Of a DNA stretch of 40,744 bases, positions 8,942 through 16,680 are shown in pieces. The number at the start of each line of letters is the position of its first letter. Positions within the stretch are counted from its first letter, which is position 1. The notes below the pieces were generated by a model that did no database searches, was not told where the DNA came from, and saw only the letters and a list, made by a program, of their open reading frames with translations. Source of the stretch: Candidatus Aminicenantota bacterium (GTDB lineage Bacteria > Acidobacteriota > Aminicenantia > Aminicenantales > Aminicenantaceae); assembly GCA_011049545.1 (NCBI GenBank), contig DRHQ01000141.1, positions 1-40,744 on the forward strand. The letters run 5' to 3'. Position numbers and translations under genes: made by a program.

Positions 8942-9211
8942 ATGCTCAAGAAGAAAATCACGGTGAAGAACAAACTGGGGCTTCACGCCAGGGCTGCAGT
9001 TAAATTTGTCAATCTGGCAAACTGTTTCGGTTCTTCAGTAAAAATCGAAAAAGACGGTTCAGAAATCGATGGCAAGAGCATATTGGGCATACTTACTTTA
9101 GCTGCAGTCAAAGGCTCTCAAATCACTTTAATAGTATCAGGGAAGGACCAAGCCGCAGCTCTCAAAGCATTGGTGGCCCTTATAAACAATAAATTTCAAG
9201 AGGAAAAGTAA
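8942..9211 (+). CDS. ptsH: Phosphocarrier protein HPr
   Basis: 89 residues from the ATG at 8942, which gives the family N-terminus (MLKKKITVKNKLGLHAR). An upstream in-frame TTG at 8930 would place the GGAGGAG Shine-Dalgarno inside the coding region, so I rejected it, although the motif is unusually close to the ATG. His15 (in LGLHAR) accepts phosphate from enzyme I and Ser46 (in GKSILGI) is the HprK target; both fall at the canonical positions. The residue after HAR is Ala rather than the common Pro. It carries phosphate to the two EIIA proteins and sits five bases before ptsI. Confidence 0.95.
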   Translation: MLKKKITVKNKLGLHARAAVKFVNLANCFGSSVKIEKDGSEIDGKSILGILTLAAVKGSQITLIVSGKDQAAALKALVALINNKFQEEK

Positions 9212-9216
9212 TTTTT

Positions 9217-10980
9217 ATGGATTACTTCAGGCTGAGAGGAATTGGAGTTTCACCAGGTATTGCCGTTGGTGAAGTTTTGCTCACAGAAAGAGTCATTTTT
9301 ACTGGAAGAAAAGAGAGCATTTCTCCCCGTAAGGTTGAGGAAGAATTGAAGAGGTTAAAAAAGGCAATCAAAAGAACAAGGGGACAATTGACTCAAATAA
9401 AAGAACAAATAAAAGAGAAAATGGGAGAGGAGTATTCCTTTATCTTTGAAGCGCACCTTCTTATCCTTGAAGGTAAGTCACTGCATGCAAACTTTGAGAG
9501 AATCATCAAGGAAGAGAATTGTAGAGCAGAATGGGCACTTTCGCGAGTTCATGATAAATACGATAAGATTTTTGAATCTCTTAATGATGAGTACTTTAAG
9601 CAAAGAAAGTCAGATATAACAGACGTTTTAGCGAGAGTCTACAGGAACCTTGAATCTGTGGGCCGGAAGAGAGAAGATGAGGGGAGAGAAAAAATCTTAG
9701 TATCCCACGAGCTCCTTCCTTCAGAGGCTGCTGTAAAACTCAGCAAAGGAAATGTTTTAGCTGTTGCGATCGATATGGGTGGACAAACGTCCCATACAGC
9801 TATTCTTGCCCGTTCCTTAGATGTCCCGGCAGTTGTAGGTCTCCACAATATTTCTAAGAAAGTTAAAAACGGAGACACTCTGATTGTGGATGGAACGGAT
9901 GGAGAGGTCCTAGTTAATCCTCCTCTAGCAATAAGAAAAGAATTCTTAAGTAAGAAACAAAAATATAATGACTACCGAAAAGAACTCAAAAAAACAGCAA
10001 AATTGAGTTCTTTGACATTAGATAATGTTAGTTTTTCTCCCCTGGCCAATATCGAGCTTCCTGAAGAGGTAAATCTTGCTCTTTCTCTTGGGGCTGAAGG
10101 GATCGGGCTTTTTAGATCTGAATTTATCTATTTTCAGAGTACATCTCTTCCCAGTGAGGAAGATCATTTTTCAATTTATTCTCGAATCGCAAAAGAGGCC
10201 TATCCTCATCCAGTTTACATTAGGACCGTTGATGTGGGAGGAGAAAAAAACCTTCCTCAGTTGAAGCTAGAGAAGGAACCAAACCCTGCCCTTGGTTTAA
10301 GAGCTATAAGATTTTCCCTTCGGGACAAAGACCTCTTTAAGATACAGCTCAGGGCCATACTGAGAGCAAGTATCCAAAAAAATGTCAAGATTCTCTTCCC
10401 CATGATAACAGAAATTGAGGAAGTGGGAGAGGTAAAGCTTCTCTTACAAGAGGTCAAGGATGAGCTTAAAACAAAGCGGATTAAATTCGATGAGAAAATT
10501 CCTATTGGAGTAATGATTGAAGTGCCTGCTGCAGCCGCCATTACAGATTTATTGGTGAAAGAAGTGGATTATTTAAGCATTGGCACTAATGATTTAATTC
10601 AGTATTATCTGGCAGTCGATCGTTCAAATGAATTCGTTTCCTACCTGTATAAGCCTTTGCATCCCTCTGTTTTAAGGCTACTTAAGTTTATCATCGAGGC
10701 CGCCCATAAAGGGGGGAAAGAAATCACTGTTTGTGGAGAGATGGCCGCAGACCCTCTTTGTGCTATTGCATTGCTTGGATTAGGCTTAAAGAAATTTAGC
10801 ATGAACCCGATCTTTATCCCCAGGATAAAAAAGGCCTTGCGTTCCCTTGAGTATAAAACTGTGAAAAGAGTCATACAAAAAGCGATGACATTAAGGACTG
10901 CTCAAGAAATTGAAGAGTGTATTATTGAAAATATACTGGCAAAGCATCCAAAGGCCTTCCTGATGGGACAAATGATTTAA
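9217..10980 (+). CDS. ptsI: PTS enzyme I (phosphoenolpyruvate-protein phosphotransferase)
   Basis: 587 residues, normal for EI and without the N-terminal GAF domain of PtsP. His193 in GGQTSHTAIL is the phosphorylated residue. The PEP-binding barrel shows GLFRSEF, the metal site near GIMIEVPAA-like VMIEVPAAAA, GTNDLIQYY, and the catalytic Cys506 in VCGEMAADP. EI takes phosphate from PEP and hands it to HPr. It follows ptsH by five bases and ends the operon; no clear hairpin terminator is seen after it. The next gene is on the other strand. Confidence 0.96.
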   Translation: MDYFRLRGIGVSPGIAVGEVLLTERVIFTGRKESISPRKVEEELKRLKKAIKRTRGQLTQIKEQIKEKMGEEYSFIFEAHLLILEGKSLHANFERIIKEENCRAEWALSRVHDKYDKIFESLNDEYFKQRKSDITDVLARVYRNLESVGRKREDEGREKILVSHELLPSEAAVKLSKGNVLAVAIDMGGQTSHTAILARSLDVPAVVGLHNISKKVKNGDTLIVDGTDGEVLVNPPLAIRKEFLSKKQKYNDYRKELKKTAKLSSLTLDNVSFSPLANIELPEEVNLALSLGAEGIGLFRSEFIYFQSTSLPSEEDHFSIYSRIAKEAYPHPVYIRTVDVGGEKNLPQLKLEKEPNPALGLRAIRFSLRDKDLFKIQLRAILRASIQKNVKILFPMITEIEEVGEVKLLLQEVKDELKTKRIKFDEKIPIGVMIEVPAAAAITDLLVKEVDYLSIGTNDLIQYYLAVDRSNEFVSYLYKPLHPSVLRLLKFIIEAAHKGGKEITVCGEMAADPLCAIALLGLGLKKFSMNPIFIPRIKKALRSLEYKTVKRVIQKAMTLRTAQEIEECIIENILAKHPKAFLMGQMI

Positions 10981-11013
10981 AAAGGGGACAGAATAGCCAG
11001 TCTTTTTTTTATG

Positions 11014-11250
11014 TTATCCGCAAAAAATACTATCTGGCTCAGTTGTTCTTACTTCCTGTTCTGTTAGGCGGTCAACTAATTTTCTGCTGCGGTAGTATTC
11101 TCTTATCTGAGAAGCCTTTTTTTTGTCGAACACACCTAATAACTTCTTGTGCCCTAATTCGTCATAAAAATAGAGTACTTTTTTACATTTTGTCCTTTTC
11201 AGGGCCTCATCTATTTGTTTTTGAATATTTGTGTCTTGGACTGATTGCAT
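11014..11250 (-). CDS. Small unknown protein
   Basis: 78 residues, mixed charge, no membrane segment or known motif that I recognise. Features are a central KKVLYFYDELGHKKLLGVFDKKKA segment that looks like two short beta strands, and a basic helix around REYYRSRKLVDRL. An AGGGAG Shine-Dalgarno nine bases before the ATG supports translation. It is convergent with ptsI (33-base gap) and sits alone upstream of nothing obvious; the cupin gene lies further upstream on the same strand. It could be a real small gene or a chance frame; the Shine-Dalgarno is the main support. Confidence 0.45.
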   Translation of the reverse strand: MQSVQDTNIQKQIDEALKRTKCKKVLYFYDELGHKKLLGVFDKKKASQIREYYRSRKLVDRLTEQEVRTTEPDSIFCG

Positions 11251-11533
11251 TTTTTATTCTCCCTGCTTTTTGAGCATGCAAAATTCATGCCAAATATATC
11301 TCTCATAGAAGTAGTCCCCGTATCTGTTTAAACAGCTGGTTGATGAAATTAGTGTAAATAAATTTTGCACTTGTAAAGTTTTTTCCACTTGGAAGCATTT
11401 CCAAATCTCTCTTTTTTGTTCAGAATATAAAGGAAAGTAGTGGCCTGCTGTTGTTTTTTTTAGAGAGGACGGAAGGATTCTTCCCCCGATAATTCGAATT
11501 TTAAAGGATGGCTAATCGGTTTTCTTCCCTTTT
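11251..11533. other. Intergenic stretch between the small gene and the cupin gene
   Basis: 283 bases, A+T-rich, with no open frame, RNA gene or strong repeat that I can support. If the small gene at 11014-11250 is not real, the non-coding gap runs from 10981 to 11533. The bases just after ptsI contain GGGGACAG, which resembles the heads of the repeats seen elsewhere in the window. Confidence 0.4.
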
Positions 11534-11917
11534 CTATTCTCTTCCATATTCATCCTCAAGGCGGACAATGTCTGATTCCTCAGAGTTTCCTATCCAAATT
11601 TCCATCACGCGAGCCGGCTTTGACCCAAGGCAACGAAGGCGATGAGGGCTTTTCCTGGGAATAAAGATTTCTTCGCCTTCCTCTGGCTGCCAGACTCTTT
11701 TGCCTTCGGTCACCTCAAGACCTTTATCCAGCACGACCCAGAATTCACTTCGGTGAAGATGATACTGAAGAGAGAGAGTTTCTCCGGGTTTTACCGTGAT
11801 AATTTTTATGCCTCTGGCTTGTTTATAGGGGAATGAGCGGAATTTTCCCCATGGCCGAATGTCTTCTTTTATTCCTTTTTTAAAATTTTCAATATCGCTT
11901 TTTTTGTTTGAAGTCAT
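11534..11917 (-). CDS. Stand-alone cupin, type II phosphomannose isomerase-like
   Basis: 127 residues, a single cupin domain very like the C-terminal isomerase domain of bifunctional mannose-1-phosphate guanylyltransferase/mannose-6-phosphate isomerases. Visible features are RPWGKF near residue 22, the metal-binding motif LSLQYHLHRSEFWVVL with two His and a Glu, and IPRKSPHRL with a third His. An AGGAG Shine-Dalgarno lies five bases before the ATG. The guanylyltransferase partner is not in the window. It may isomerise mannose-6-phosphate and fructose-6-phosphate, or act on another sugar phosphate; the cupin fold is sure, the substrate is not. Confidence 0.8.
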   Translation of the reverse strand: MTSNKKSDIENFKKGIKEDIRPWGKFRSFPYKQARGIKIITVKPGETLSLQYHLHRSEFWVVLDKGLEVTEGKRVWQPEEGEEIFIPRKSPHRLRCLGSKPARVMEIWIGNSEESDIVRLEDEYGRE

Positions 11918-12011
11918 GAATGCTCCTGCAGGTAACCCCGCTTACAGGAATCGGATTGAAGGACAAACCTAACCAAAGGAATTACGAGTAAATTTTTCAA
12001 CCTTAAATAGA

Positions 12012-12473
12012 TTAAAAGGGAACTTCGTCTTCGTCTTCTTTTTCCTTATCAGGTGCTTCGGCTGCATCCTCAGGAAGATCAGCGGGTGGTTTAGGTTCTG
12101 CATGATCTTGATCTTCAGCCTGATCTTCCCTCCTACCAAGGAAGGTGATATTTTCGGCTTCAATTTCGGTTGTATATCTTTGGTTACCATCTTTGTCTTG
12201 CCATTTTCGAGTTCTTAATTTTCCTTCCAGATAGATCTGCTTCCCAGTGCTCAAGTATTTTTCGCAGAACTCGGCTAATTTGCCCCAGGCCACTATTTTG
12301 TGCCATTCAGTACGATCCGTTGACTCGTTTGTGTCGGGTTTGAAATAACGTTCATTGGTAGCCAGGCTAAATTTTGCCACTGCCCTTTCTCCCCCGGGAA
12401 GGTAGCTTAATTCAGGTTTTTTACCGAGATGCCCGATTAGCATAACCTTATTAAGGCTGTTTTTATCTCTCAT
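12012..12473 (-). CDS. ssb: Single-stranded DNA-binding protein
   Basis: 153 residues. An OB-fold (about 1-110) begins with LNKVMLIGHLGKKPEL and includes TEWHKIVAWGKLAEFCEKYL and YLEGKLRTRKW. A Pro/Glu/Asp-rich flexible tail follows, ending DEDEVPF, the protein-interaction tip (DDDIPF in E. coli). SSB coats single-stranded DNA and recruits repair and replication proteins. The start overlaps the cpoB stop by 11 bases, so it is co-transcribed with the pal-cpoB genes, an unusual partner for ssb. The start is set by the family N-terminus; GGGAG is present but further upstream than ideal. Confidence 0.95.
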   Translation of the reverse strand: MRDKNSLNKVMLIGHLGKKPELSYLPGGERAVAKFSLATNERYFKPDTNESTDRTEWHKIVAWGKLAEFCEKYLSTGKQIYLEGKLRTRKWQDKDGNQRYTTEIEAENITFLGRREDQAEDQDHAEPKPPADLPEDAAEAPDKEKEDEDEVPF

Positions 12474-13344
12474 TTTCTAATAACAACTCCCTAATTTTTT
12501 GTTGAGCTATTTTTGTTTCTTCTTCAAGCGGATATTTACTTATCAAGAGTTTAAACACGGTAAGAGACTCTTCTTTTTTTCTAAGTTCCATAAGGCTGAT
12601 TCCCTTTTTCAAATAAGCCGCAGGAATCCTGTCTCCCCGAGGATAATTAAGAAGAAGTTCGTTAAATTGTTCGATAGCTTCTGCGTATTTTTTCTGACTG
12701 AAGTAACATTCTCCGATCCAGTATAAAGAATTGTCAACAAGAGGACTTTCTGGAAATTGTTCTTTGTACATCCTGAAGCCATCAATTGCCAGCTCGAAAT
12801 TTCCTTTTCGATAATCTGAATAAGCCATGTTGTAGACTTCTTTGGGAGACAGATGAGTAACGGGAGGTTTTTCAGGTACTTCTTCGGTTTGTTCCTCTTC
12901 TTTTTTGTCCTCTTTTTCTTTTTTCGGAAGAGGAGGCTGTCCTTGCTTGTCTTCCAAATTTTCCTCTTGCTGCTCAGGGGAAGGAGGAAGCGCCATCTTT
13001 ATTTCCGTGAGTCCCTCAGAAAATTTTATAAGCTGTAGAGTCATCGTCTCTATTTTTTCAAGAAGAATTTGATACTGAGTAGGGATTTTCTTCTGATCTT
13101 CTTTAAAACTTGCCTGCTCTGTTTGGAGATGCTTCACTATATTCAGAAGTTCATCTAAGTGTTCCTTTATGAAACTTATGTCCTCGCTATTTTTTTCTAT
13201 CTTCTCTTTAAGTGCAAGGAATTGTTGTGTTAGGAGCTGAACATCTTGATAGATCAGTTCATAGGTTTTTTTCTTCTTATCAGCTCCAGCAGAAACGAGG
13301 GCTAAAAGCAGGATAAGAAATATCCCGATTGCCCTTTTGCGCAT
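12463..13344 (-). CDS. cpoB: Tol-Pal system protein CpoB (YbgF)
   Basis: 293 residues. A signal peptide (about 1-20, IGIFLILLLALVSAGA) is followed by a coiled-coil region (about 30-115), a Pro/Glu/Lys linker (about 118-165), and a C-terminal TPR domain with repeats from VYNMAYSDYRKGNFELAIDGF to the end. CpoB is periplasmic and links outer-membrane constriction by Tol-Pal to peptidoglycan synthesis in E. coli. It starts two bases after the pal stop and has no own Shine-Dalgarno, so it is probably translated by coupling. A general TPR lipoprotein of the YfiO type is less likely given the context and the coiled coil. Confidence 0.88.
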   Translation of the reverse strand: MRKRAIGIFLILLLALVSAGADKKKKTYELIYQDVQLLTQQFLALKEKIEKNSEDISFIKEHLDELLNIVKHLQTEQASFKEDQKKIPTQYQILLEKIETMTLQLIKFSEGLTEIKMALPPSPEQQEENLEDKQGQPPLPKKEKEDKKEEEQTEEVPEKPPVTHLSPKEVYNMAYSDYRKGNFELAIDGFRMYKEQFPESPLVDNSLYWIGECYFSQKKYAEAIEQFNELLLNYPRGDRIPAAYLKKGISLMELRKKEESLTVFKLLISKYPLEEETKIAQQKIRELLLENER

Positions 13345-13346
13345 AA

Positions 13347-13919
13347 TTATTTTCTGATAATTAAGAACTGAGCCCTTCTGTTTTTTTGCCAGGATATTTC
13401 ATTATGCTCTGGATCCAGGGGCACACTTTTTCCGTAAGAAATGGTTCTTGTTCTGTCTGTAGGAATACCGAGAGAGGTAAGATAATCAAGGGTGCTCTTG
13501 GCTCTTTTCTCACCCAGAGCTAAGTTGTACTCCTCGGTCCCCCTTTCGTCGCAGTGGCCTTCAATAAGGATTACTGCAGTATCGTATTTTTTGAGCCAGT
13601 CTGCATTCGCTTCAAGGACATATTTCGCGTCGTCTCGAATAAAGTATTTGTCATAATCGAAATGAATCATTTGCATTGGAGCTTCCAGGTTGATTTCTTC
13701 AAGAGTTTTACTCATGAAAATTTCTTCTTCTGTCAGTTCCGGCTCTTTCACCACGACAGGTTCTTCTACCTTTTCGACCGTTTCAACCTCAGGCTGCTCT
13801 ACAACCTCAGGAGGTGGAGGGGGAGGAGTTACTTCTTCTACTCTCGCTCTGCTCCGGCAGGATGAAAGAGCGGCGAAAACCATGAGGAAAGCCAAAGAAA
13901 AAATGATTGCTTTTTTCAT
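13347..13919 (-). CDS. pal: Peptidoglycan-associated lipoprotein Pal
   Basis: 190 residues. A lipoprotein signal ends LSSC with Cys21, then a Pro/Val/Glu-rich linker (about 30-68) and an OmpA-like peptidoglycan-binding domain with IHFDYDKYFIRDDA, the binding motif GHCDERGTEEYN, and LGEKRAKSTLDYL. Pal anchors the outer membrane to peptidoglycan and pairs with TolB. AAAGGAG six bases before the ATG is a good Shine-Dalgarno. It is followed directly by cpoB and ssb; tolB lies 678 bases upstream beyond a repeat block, so pal probably uses its own promoter (13991-14019). Confidence 0.96.
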   Translation of the reverse strand: MKKAIIFSLAFLMVFAALSSCRSRARVEEVTPPPPPPEVVEQPEVETVEKVEEPVVVKEPELTEEEIFMSKTLEEINLEAPMQMIHFDYDKYFIRDDAKYVLEANADWLKKYDTAVILIEGHCDERGTEEYNLALGEKRAKSTLDYLTSLGIPTDRTRTISYGKSVPLDPEHNEISWQKNRRAQFLIIRK

Positions 13920-13990
13920 TTAATCTCCTTTAAATGTTTTTTTTCTCTCCTGATTTGTTCAAAAGAGTCTTTTTATCTTATTCCTATAAT

Positions 13991-14019
13991 TTTATACCTT
14001 TAAATGCGTTTCATGTCAA
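13991..14019 (-). promoter_or_regulatory. Strong sigma70-like promoter of pal-cpoB-ssb
   Basis: On the - strand TTGACA (14019-14014), 17-base spacer, TATAAA (13996-13991), about 70 bases before the pal ATG. The -35 is a perfect match and the -10 five of six. This would uncouple pal, cpoB and ssb from tolQRAB upstream. Confidence 0.65.
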
Positions 14020-14106
14020 CATAACCATGATATTCTTTGAATCTCATCTATGCAAATCAAAAAAGATTATGAAATCGTAAGCACCTCTATTTCCGTTATT
14101 AGAAAA

Positions 14107-14501
14107 GGTTTTGGGAAATAGCCAAGCTCCCTTCAGATTTTTAACGCCATTCTCCATTCGCTCTTTTTGGCGGCTGCGTAACTCGCTCTGCTCAAACATA
14201 CTCGGGAAAAAAGGGGGTAGGCCTCCTTTTTCTCTTCCTTAGCTTGGCGAAGGCTGTATGGTGAAAAAACCGTGAGAAAGGCTGAGCGGGCACGGTTTCT
14301 CTCCGTAGGAGAGGAGAGCGGAGCCTTGAGAATAAATGGGGCCAGGCTCCATTTTCTGCTGTTATGTCTTCAAGTTGAGAATGTCTTCTTTCTTGCAAAA
14401 TGGAGCCTGGCCCCATTTATTCTGGGGTCAAAAGCAACGTGTTTTTTAACCATATTGCCTGAGCCTTTCTTCAATGGTCGCTGCGTCTATTTCCCAAAAC
14501 C
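14107..14501. mobile_element. Insertion-like element or remnant with 14-base inverted ends
   Basis: GGTTTTGGGAAATA at 14107-14120 recurs as its exact reverse complement at 14488-14501. The 395 bases between contain a long hairpin but no open frame of transposase size. A 27-codon frame on the - strand (start near 14530, ATGCGTTATAAC, ending near 14452) reads through the right end. No target duplication is evident. It could be a decayed insertion sequence or a MITE; the inverted ends are observed, the mobile nature is inferred. Confidence 0.45.
14329..14423. repeat. Perfect 27-base inverted repeat with 41-base loop
   Basis: The arm at 14329-14355, containing GGGGCCAGGCTCCATTTT, is exactly reverse-complemented at 14397-14423. 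Right after it comes GGGGTCAAAAGCAA (14424-14437), which recurs almost exactly at 23824. The layout matches the 35-base inverted repeat at 17822-18054, so the two look like members of one family of GGGG-headed elements. Confidence 0.75.
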
Positions 14502-14597
14502 TATACCTTAGCAATGAGTTATAACGCATAAAGGGATGTTTCCTATGAAATCCCGAATGCGATAATTTGGGCCAAGGAATGAATCCCGCAAATTATT

Positions 14598-15887
14598 CTA
14601 TCGTGACCAGTCAGGTAGTTTGCTTTCCCCCTTAGAAGTGAGGCGGCGAAGGTTGAAGCCATCGTAATCAATGGTGTAAATCTGTATTGTTCCAGTAATG
14701 TTTGAGGAGAAAACAAGGTGCCTGCCGTCAGGAGACCAGGAAGGAGTCTCATTCCGGGCATTGCTCTCCGTGAGTTTGACAACTTGCTCTGTCCTGAGAT
14801 TCAGGGCATATATATCAAATACTTGGTCTACACGGGAAACGTAGGCAATCCTGCCTCCAGCGGGAGACCAGGCGGGTGCATCATGATAGCTTCCCCCAAA
14901 GCTTATCCTCCTGATATTTGAGCCCTCGGCATCCATGATGTATATTTGAGGAGTCCCCCCCCTGTCAGAAGTGAAGGCTATTTCTCGACTTGTCGGAGAC
15001 CAGGAAGGAGCTGTGTCAATTGCTTTGTTAAATGTCAATCTTCTTATTTTTTTGCCCTCGCTTGTAGCTACATAAATTTCTGGATTCCCATCATCCATAG
15101 TAGAGCAGAAAGCTAATTTTTTTCCATCAGGAGAAAAGCTTGGGGCAAAGTTTGTTCCTTTGGTGACCACTTCAGTTATTTCTCCTTCAAAGGGATTTAA
15201 AATATACAGGCCTGCCCTGTTGTTCCGGTAAGAAGTATAAGCGATCTTTTTTCCATCAGCAGACCAGGCCGGCATATAGTCCTGTTTTTTGTTGAACGTA
15301 ACTCGTGTTTGGTTGTGGCCGTCATAGTCCATCATGTAAAGTTCATCGTTGCCATCTCTATTAGATATAAAGACGATCTTGGAGGTGAAAAGTTCTCTTT
15401 CTCCATAGATTTTCATGATTTCATCTGTCATTTTGTGAGCTACCAGACGTAGCAGGGTTTTTTCTGATTGATATCGCTTTCCAAAAATTAATCTCCCGCC
15501 TTTGATGTCATAAATCTTGCCCTCGAATATAATTTTTTCCCCCTCGCTTTCCGGAAGCTCGCCCACAAAAAGGATATTGGCCTGGATAGATTCCCAGTCC
15601 TTAAAAAATATTTCTTCAGGATTCAGGGGTCTTATATAGCTGTAATAACTCTTGGGCAAGAGTTGAAATACCCGACTGTACTTTAAATCGCTGTAGATGA
15701 TTTTATGAAGTTCTTGAGCAATAGCTTTTGTTTCAGGAGAGGAAGAACGGACCATGAAATCAGGGAGAGCCAGAGGAATGGCCGGCATCCCTTCTTTTAT
15801 ACTTATAACCACTTCCTGCTGAGGATGGAGTATTAATACTGCGAGAAAGATAATAATTCCCCCCAATAAAATCCACTTTATCTTCAT
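14598..15887 (-). CDS. tolB: Tol-Pal system beta-propeller protein TolB
   Basis: 429 residues. An N-terminal hydrophobic segment (about 5-22) is a signal peptide or anchor. The TolB N-terminal domain (about 30-165) precedes a six-bladed propeller with repeated SPDGKKLAF, SPTSREIAFTSDRGG and SPDGRHLVFSSN motifs followed by IYxxD strands. TolB is periplasmic and binds Pal and TolA during outer-membrane invagination. Its start overlaps the TolA/TonB-like gene by four bases. Length and domain order are normal. The gap to pal on its 3' side is unusual. Confidence 0.95.
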   Translation of the reverse strand: MKIKWILLGGIIIFLAVLILHPQQEVVISIKEGMPAIPLALPDFMVRSSSPETKAIAQELHKIIYSDLKYSRVFQLLPKSYYSYIRPLNPEEIFFKDWESIQANILFVGELPESEGEKIIFEGKIYDIKGGRLIFGKRYQSEKTLLRLVAHKMTDEIMKIYGERELFTSKIVFISNRDGNDELYMMDYDGHNQTRVTFNKKQDYMPAWSADGKKIAYTSYRNNRAGLYILNPFEGEITEVVTKGTNFAPSFSPDGKKLAFCSTMDDGNPEIYVATSEGKKIRRLTFNKAIDTAPSWSPTSREIAFTSDRGGTPQIYIMDAEGSNIRRISFGGSYHDAPAWSPAGGRIAYVSRVDQVFDIYALNLRTEQVVKLTESNARNETPSWSPDGRHLVFSSNITGTIQIYTIDYDGFNLRRLTSKGESKLPDWSR

Positions 15888-16678
15888 TTTGAGTGCTCAA
15901 ATATCAAATATATTCCTAAATATTCATCCTCGTAGGCTCCTGGGAGTGGAGGAAATGATGCTGATGTTTGTATAGCCCGAAGGGCAGATAGATCCAGGGA
16001 CTTTATTCCGCTTGACTCCTCGATTTTTAGTTCTGAGATTTGGCCGTTTTTGTATATTTTAAAATGGACAGTTACCTGGAAGCTGCCCGAGATTCCTGGG
16101 TCGACAAGAGAAGTGAACCAGTTGTTTGAAACCCTGTCTATTATTAGTTGGAGATAATAAGTGAAAGGAAAGTTGGAGAGCCCAATTTGGGAGGAAAACG
16201 CTGATCCAGTATCCGAACTGCTGCCTGAACCGCCGCCAAGCCTTATACCAGAGCCTGGGCCAGTGCCTTTTTCTTTGACTGAGCCAGCTTCAGGCGCTTT
16301 GGTTCCAGTTGATTGTTTTTGTATAACAGCTTTTTTTTCTTTTTTTGTCCTTGTCTTCTTTTCGGGCTTTTCGACTGGATGTCTTAAGGCTGGCACTGTC
16401 TCTTGCTGCAGCTTTTGAGGTGTGGTTAAATCTCTTAAAGTTTCTCTTTCTGGCAAGGGGGTTTCTGCAATTTTTTCTTCGCCTCCTCCGGATGAGCCTG
16501 CGCCTCCGCCACCTCCTCCGGGAAAGGAGATGAGCTCCACATAGTGAATCGTTTCTCCTCTTGAGGACTTTTGTAAATTAGGAGAGAGAAGAATAAACAG
16601 GAAAAATGCCAGATGAGCAGTGAAAGAAAGGACAACAGCCTTTTTAAATACGGGATTGCTTTCGCTGAGCGCTGTCAT
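15884..16678 (-). CDS. tolA: TolA/TonB-like energy-transducing protein
   Basis: 264 residues. A short cytoplasmic start, a membrane span (about 14-30, VVLSFTAHLAFFLFILL), a Gly-rich stretch (about 53-66), a Lys/Glu/Pro/Thr linker (about 70-140), a second Gly/Ser-rich stretch, and a C-terminal TonB/TolA-type domain with VTVHFKIYKNGQISELKIEESSG-like strands. It would span the periplasm and carry the energy of TolQ/TolR to TolB and Pal. It is two bases after tolR and overlaps tolB, which favours TolA over TonB. It lacks the long helical middle domain of E. coli TolA. Confidence 0.85.
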   Translation of the reverse strand: MTALSESNPVFKKAVVLSFTAHLAFFLFILLSPNLQKSSRGETIHYVELISFPGGGGGGAGSSGGGEEKIAETPLPERETLRDLTTPQKLQQETVPALRHPVEKPEKKTRTKKEKKAVIQKQSTGTKAPEAGSVKEKGTGPGSGIRLGGGSGSSSDTGSAFSSQIGLSNFPFTYYLQLIIDRVSNNWFTSLVDPGISGSFQVTVHFKIYKNGQISELKIEESSGIKSLDLSALRAIQTSASFPPLPGAYEDEYLGIYLIFEHSK

Positions 16679-16680
16679 TT

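Larger units (their letters stand above)
13920..14597. other. Long non-coding block between tolB and pal
   Basis: 678 bases. The pal promoter occupies the pal end. The rest is taken by an insertion-like element (14107-14501) with a nested perfect hairpin (14329-14423). On the - strand around 14209-14232 there is a purine-rich stem (AAAAAGG then CCTTTTTT) that could act as a weak terminator for tolB, with one mismatch. No full-length gene is seen. Confidence 0.6.

Noticed and set aside
14236-14330. Group II intron domain V/VI-like stretch (GGCTGTATGG, then GGGCACGGTTT)
   Set aside because: The stem pattern loosely resembles an intron 3' end, but the key catalytic bulge cannot be drawn convincingly and there is no reverse transcriptase nearby.
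16392-16412. Sigma-54 promoter-like TGGCAC ... TTGCT
   Set aside because: The spacing is one base too long and it lies inside the tolA-like coding region on the opposite strand.
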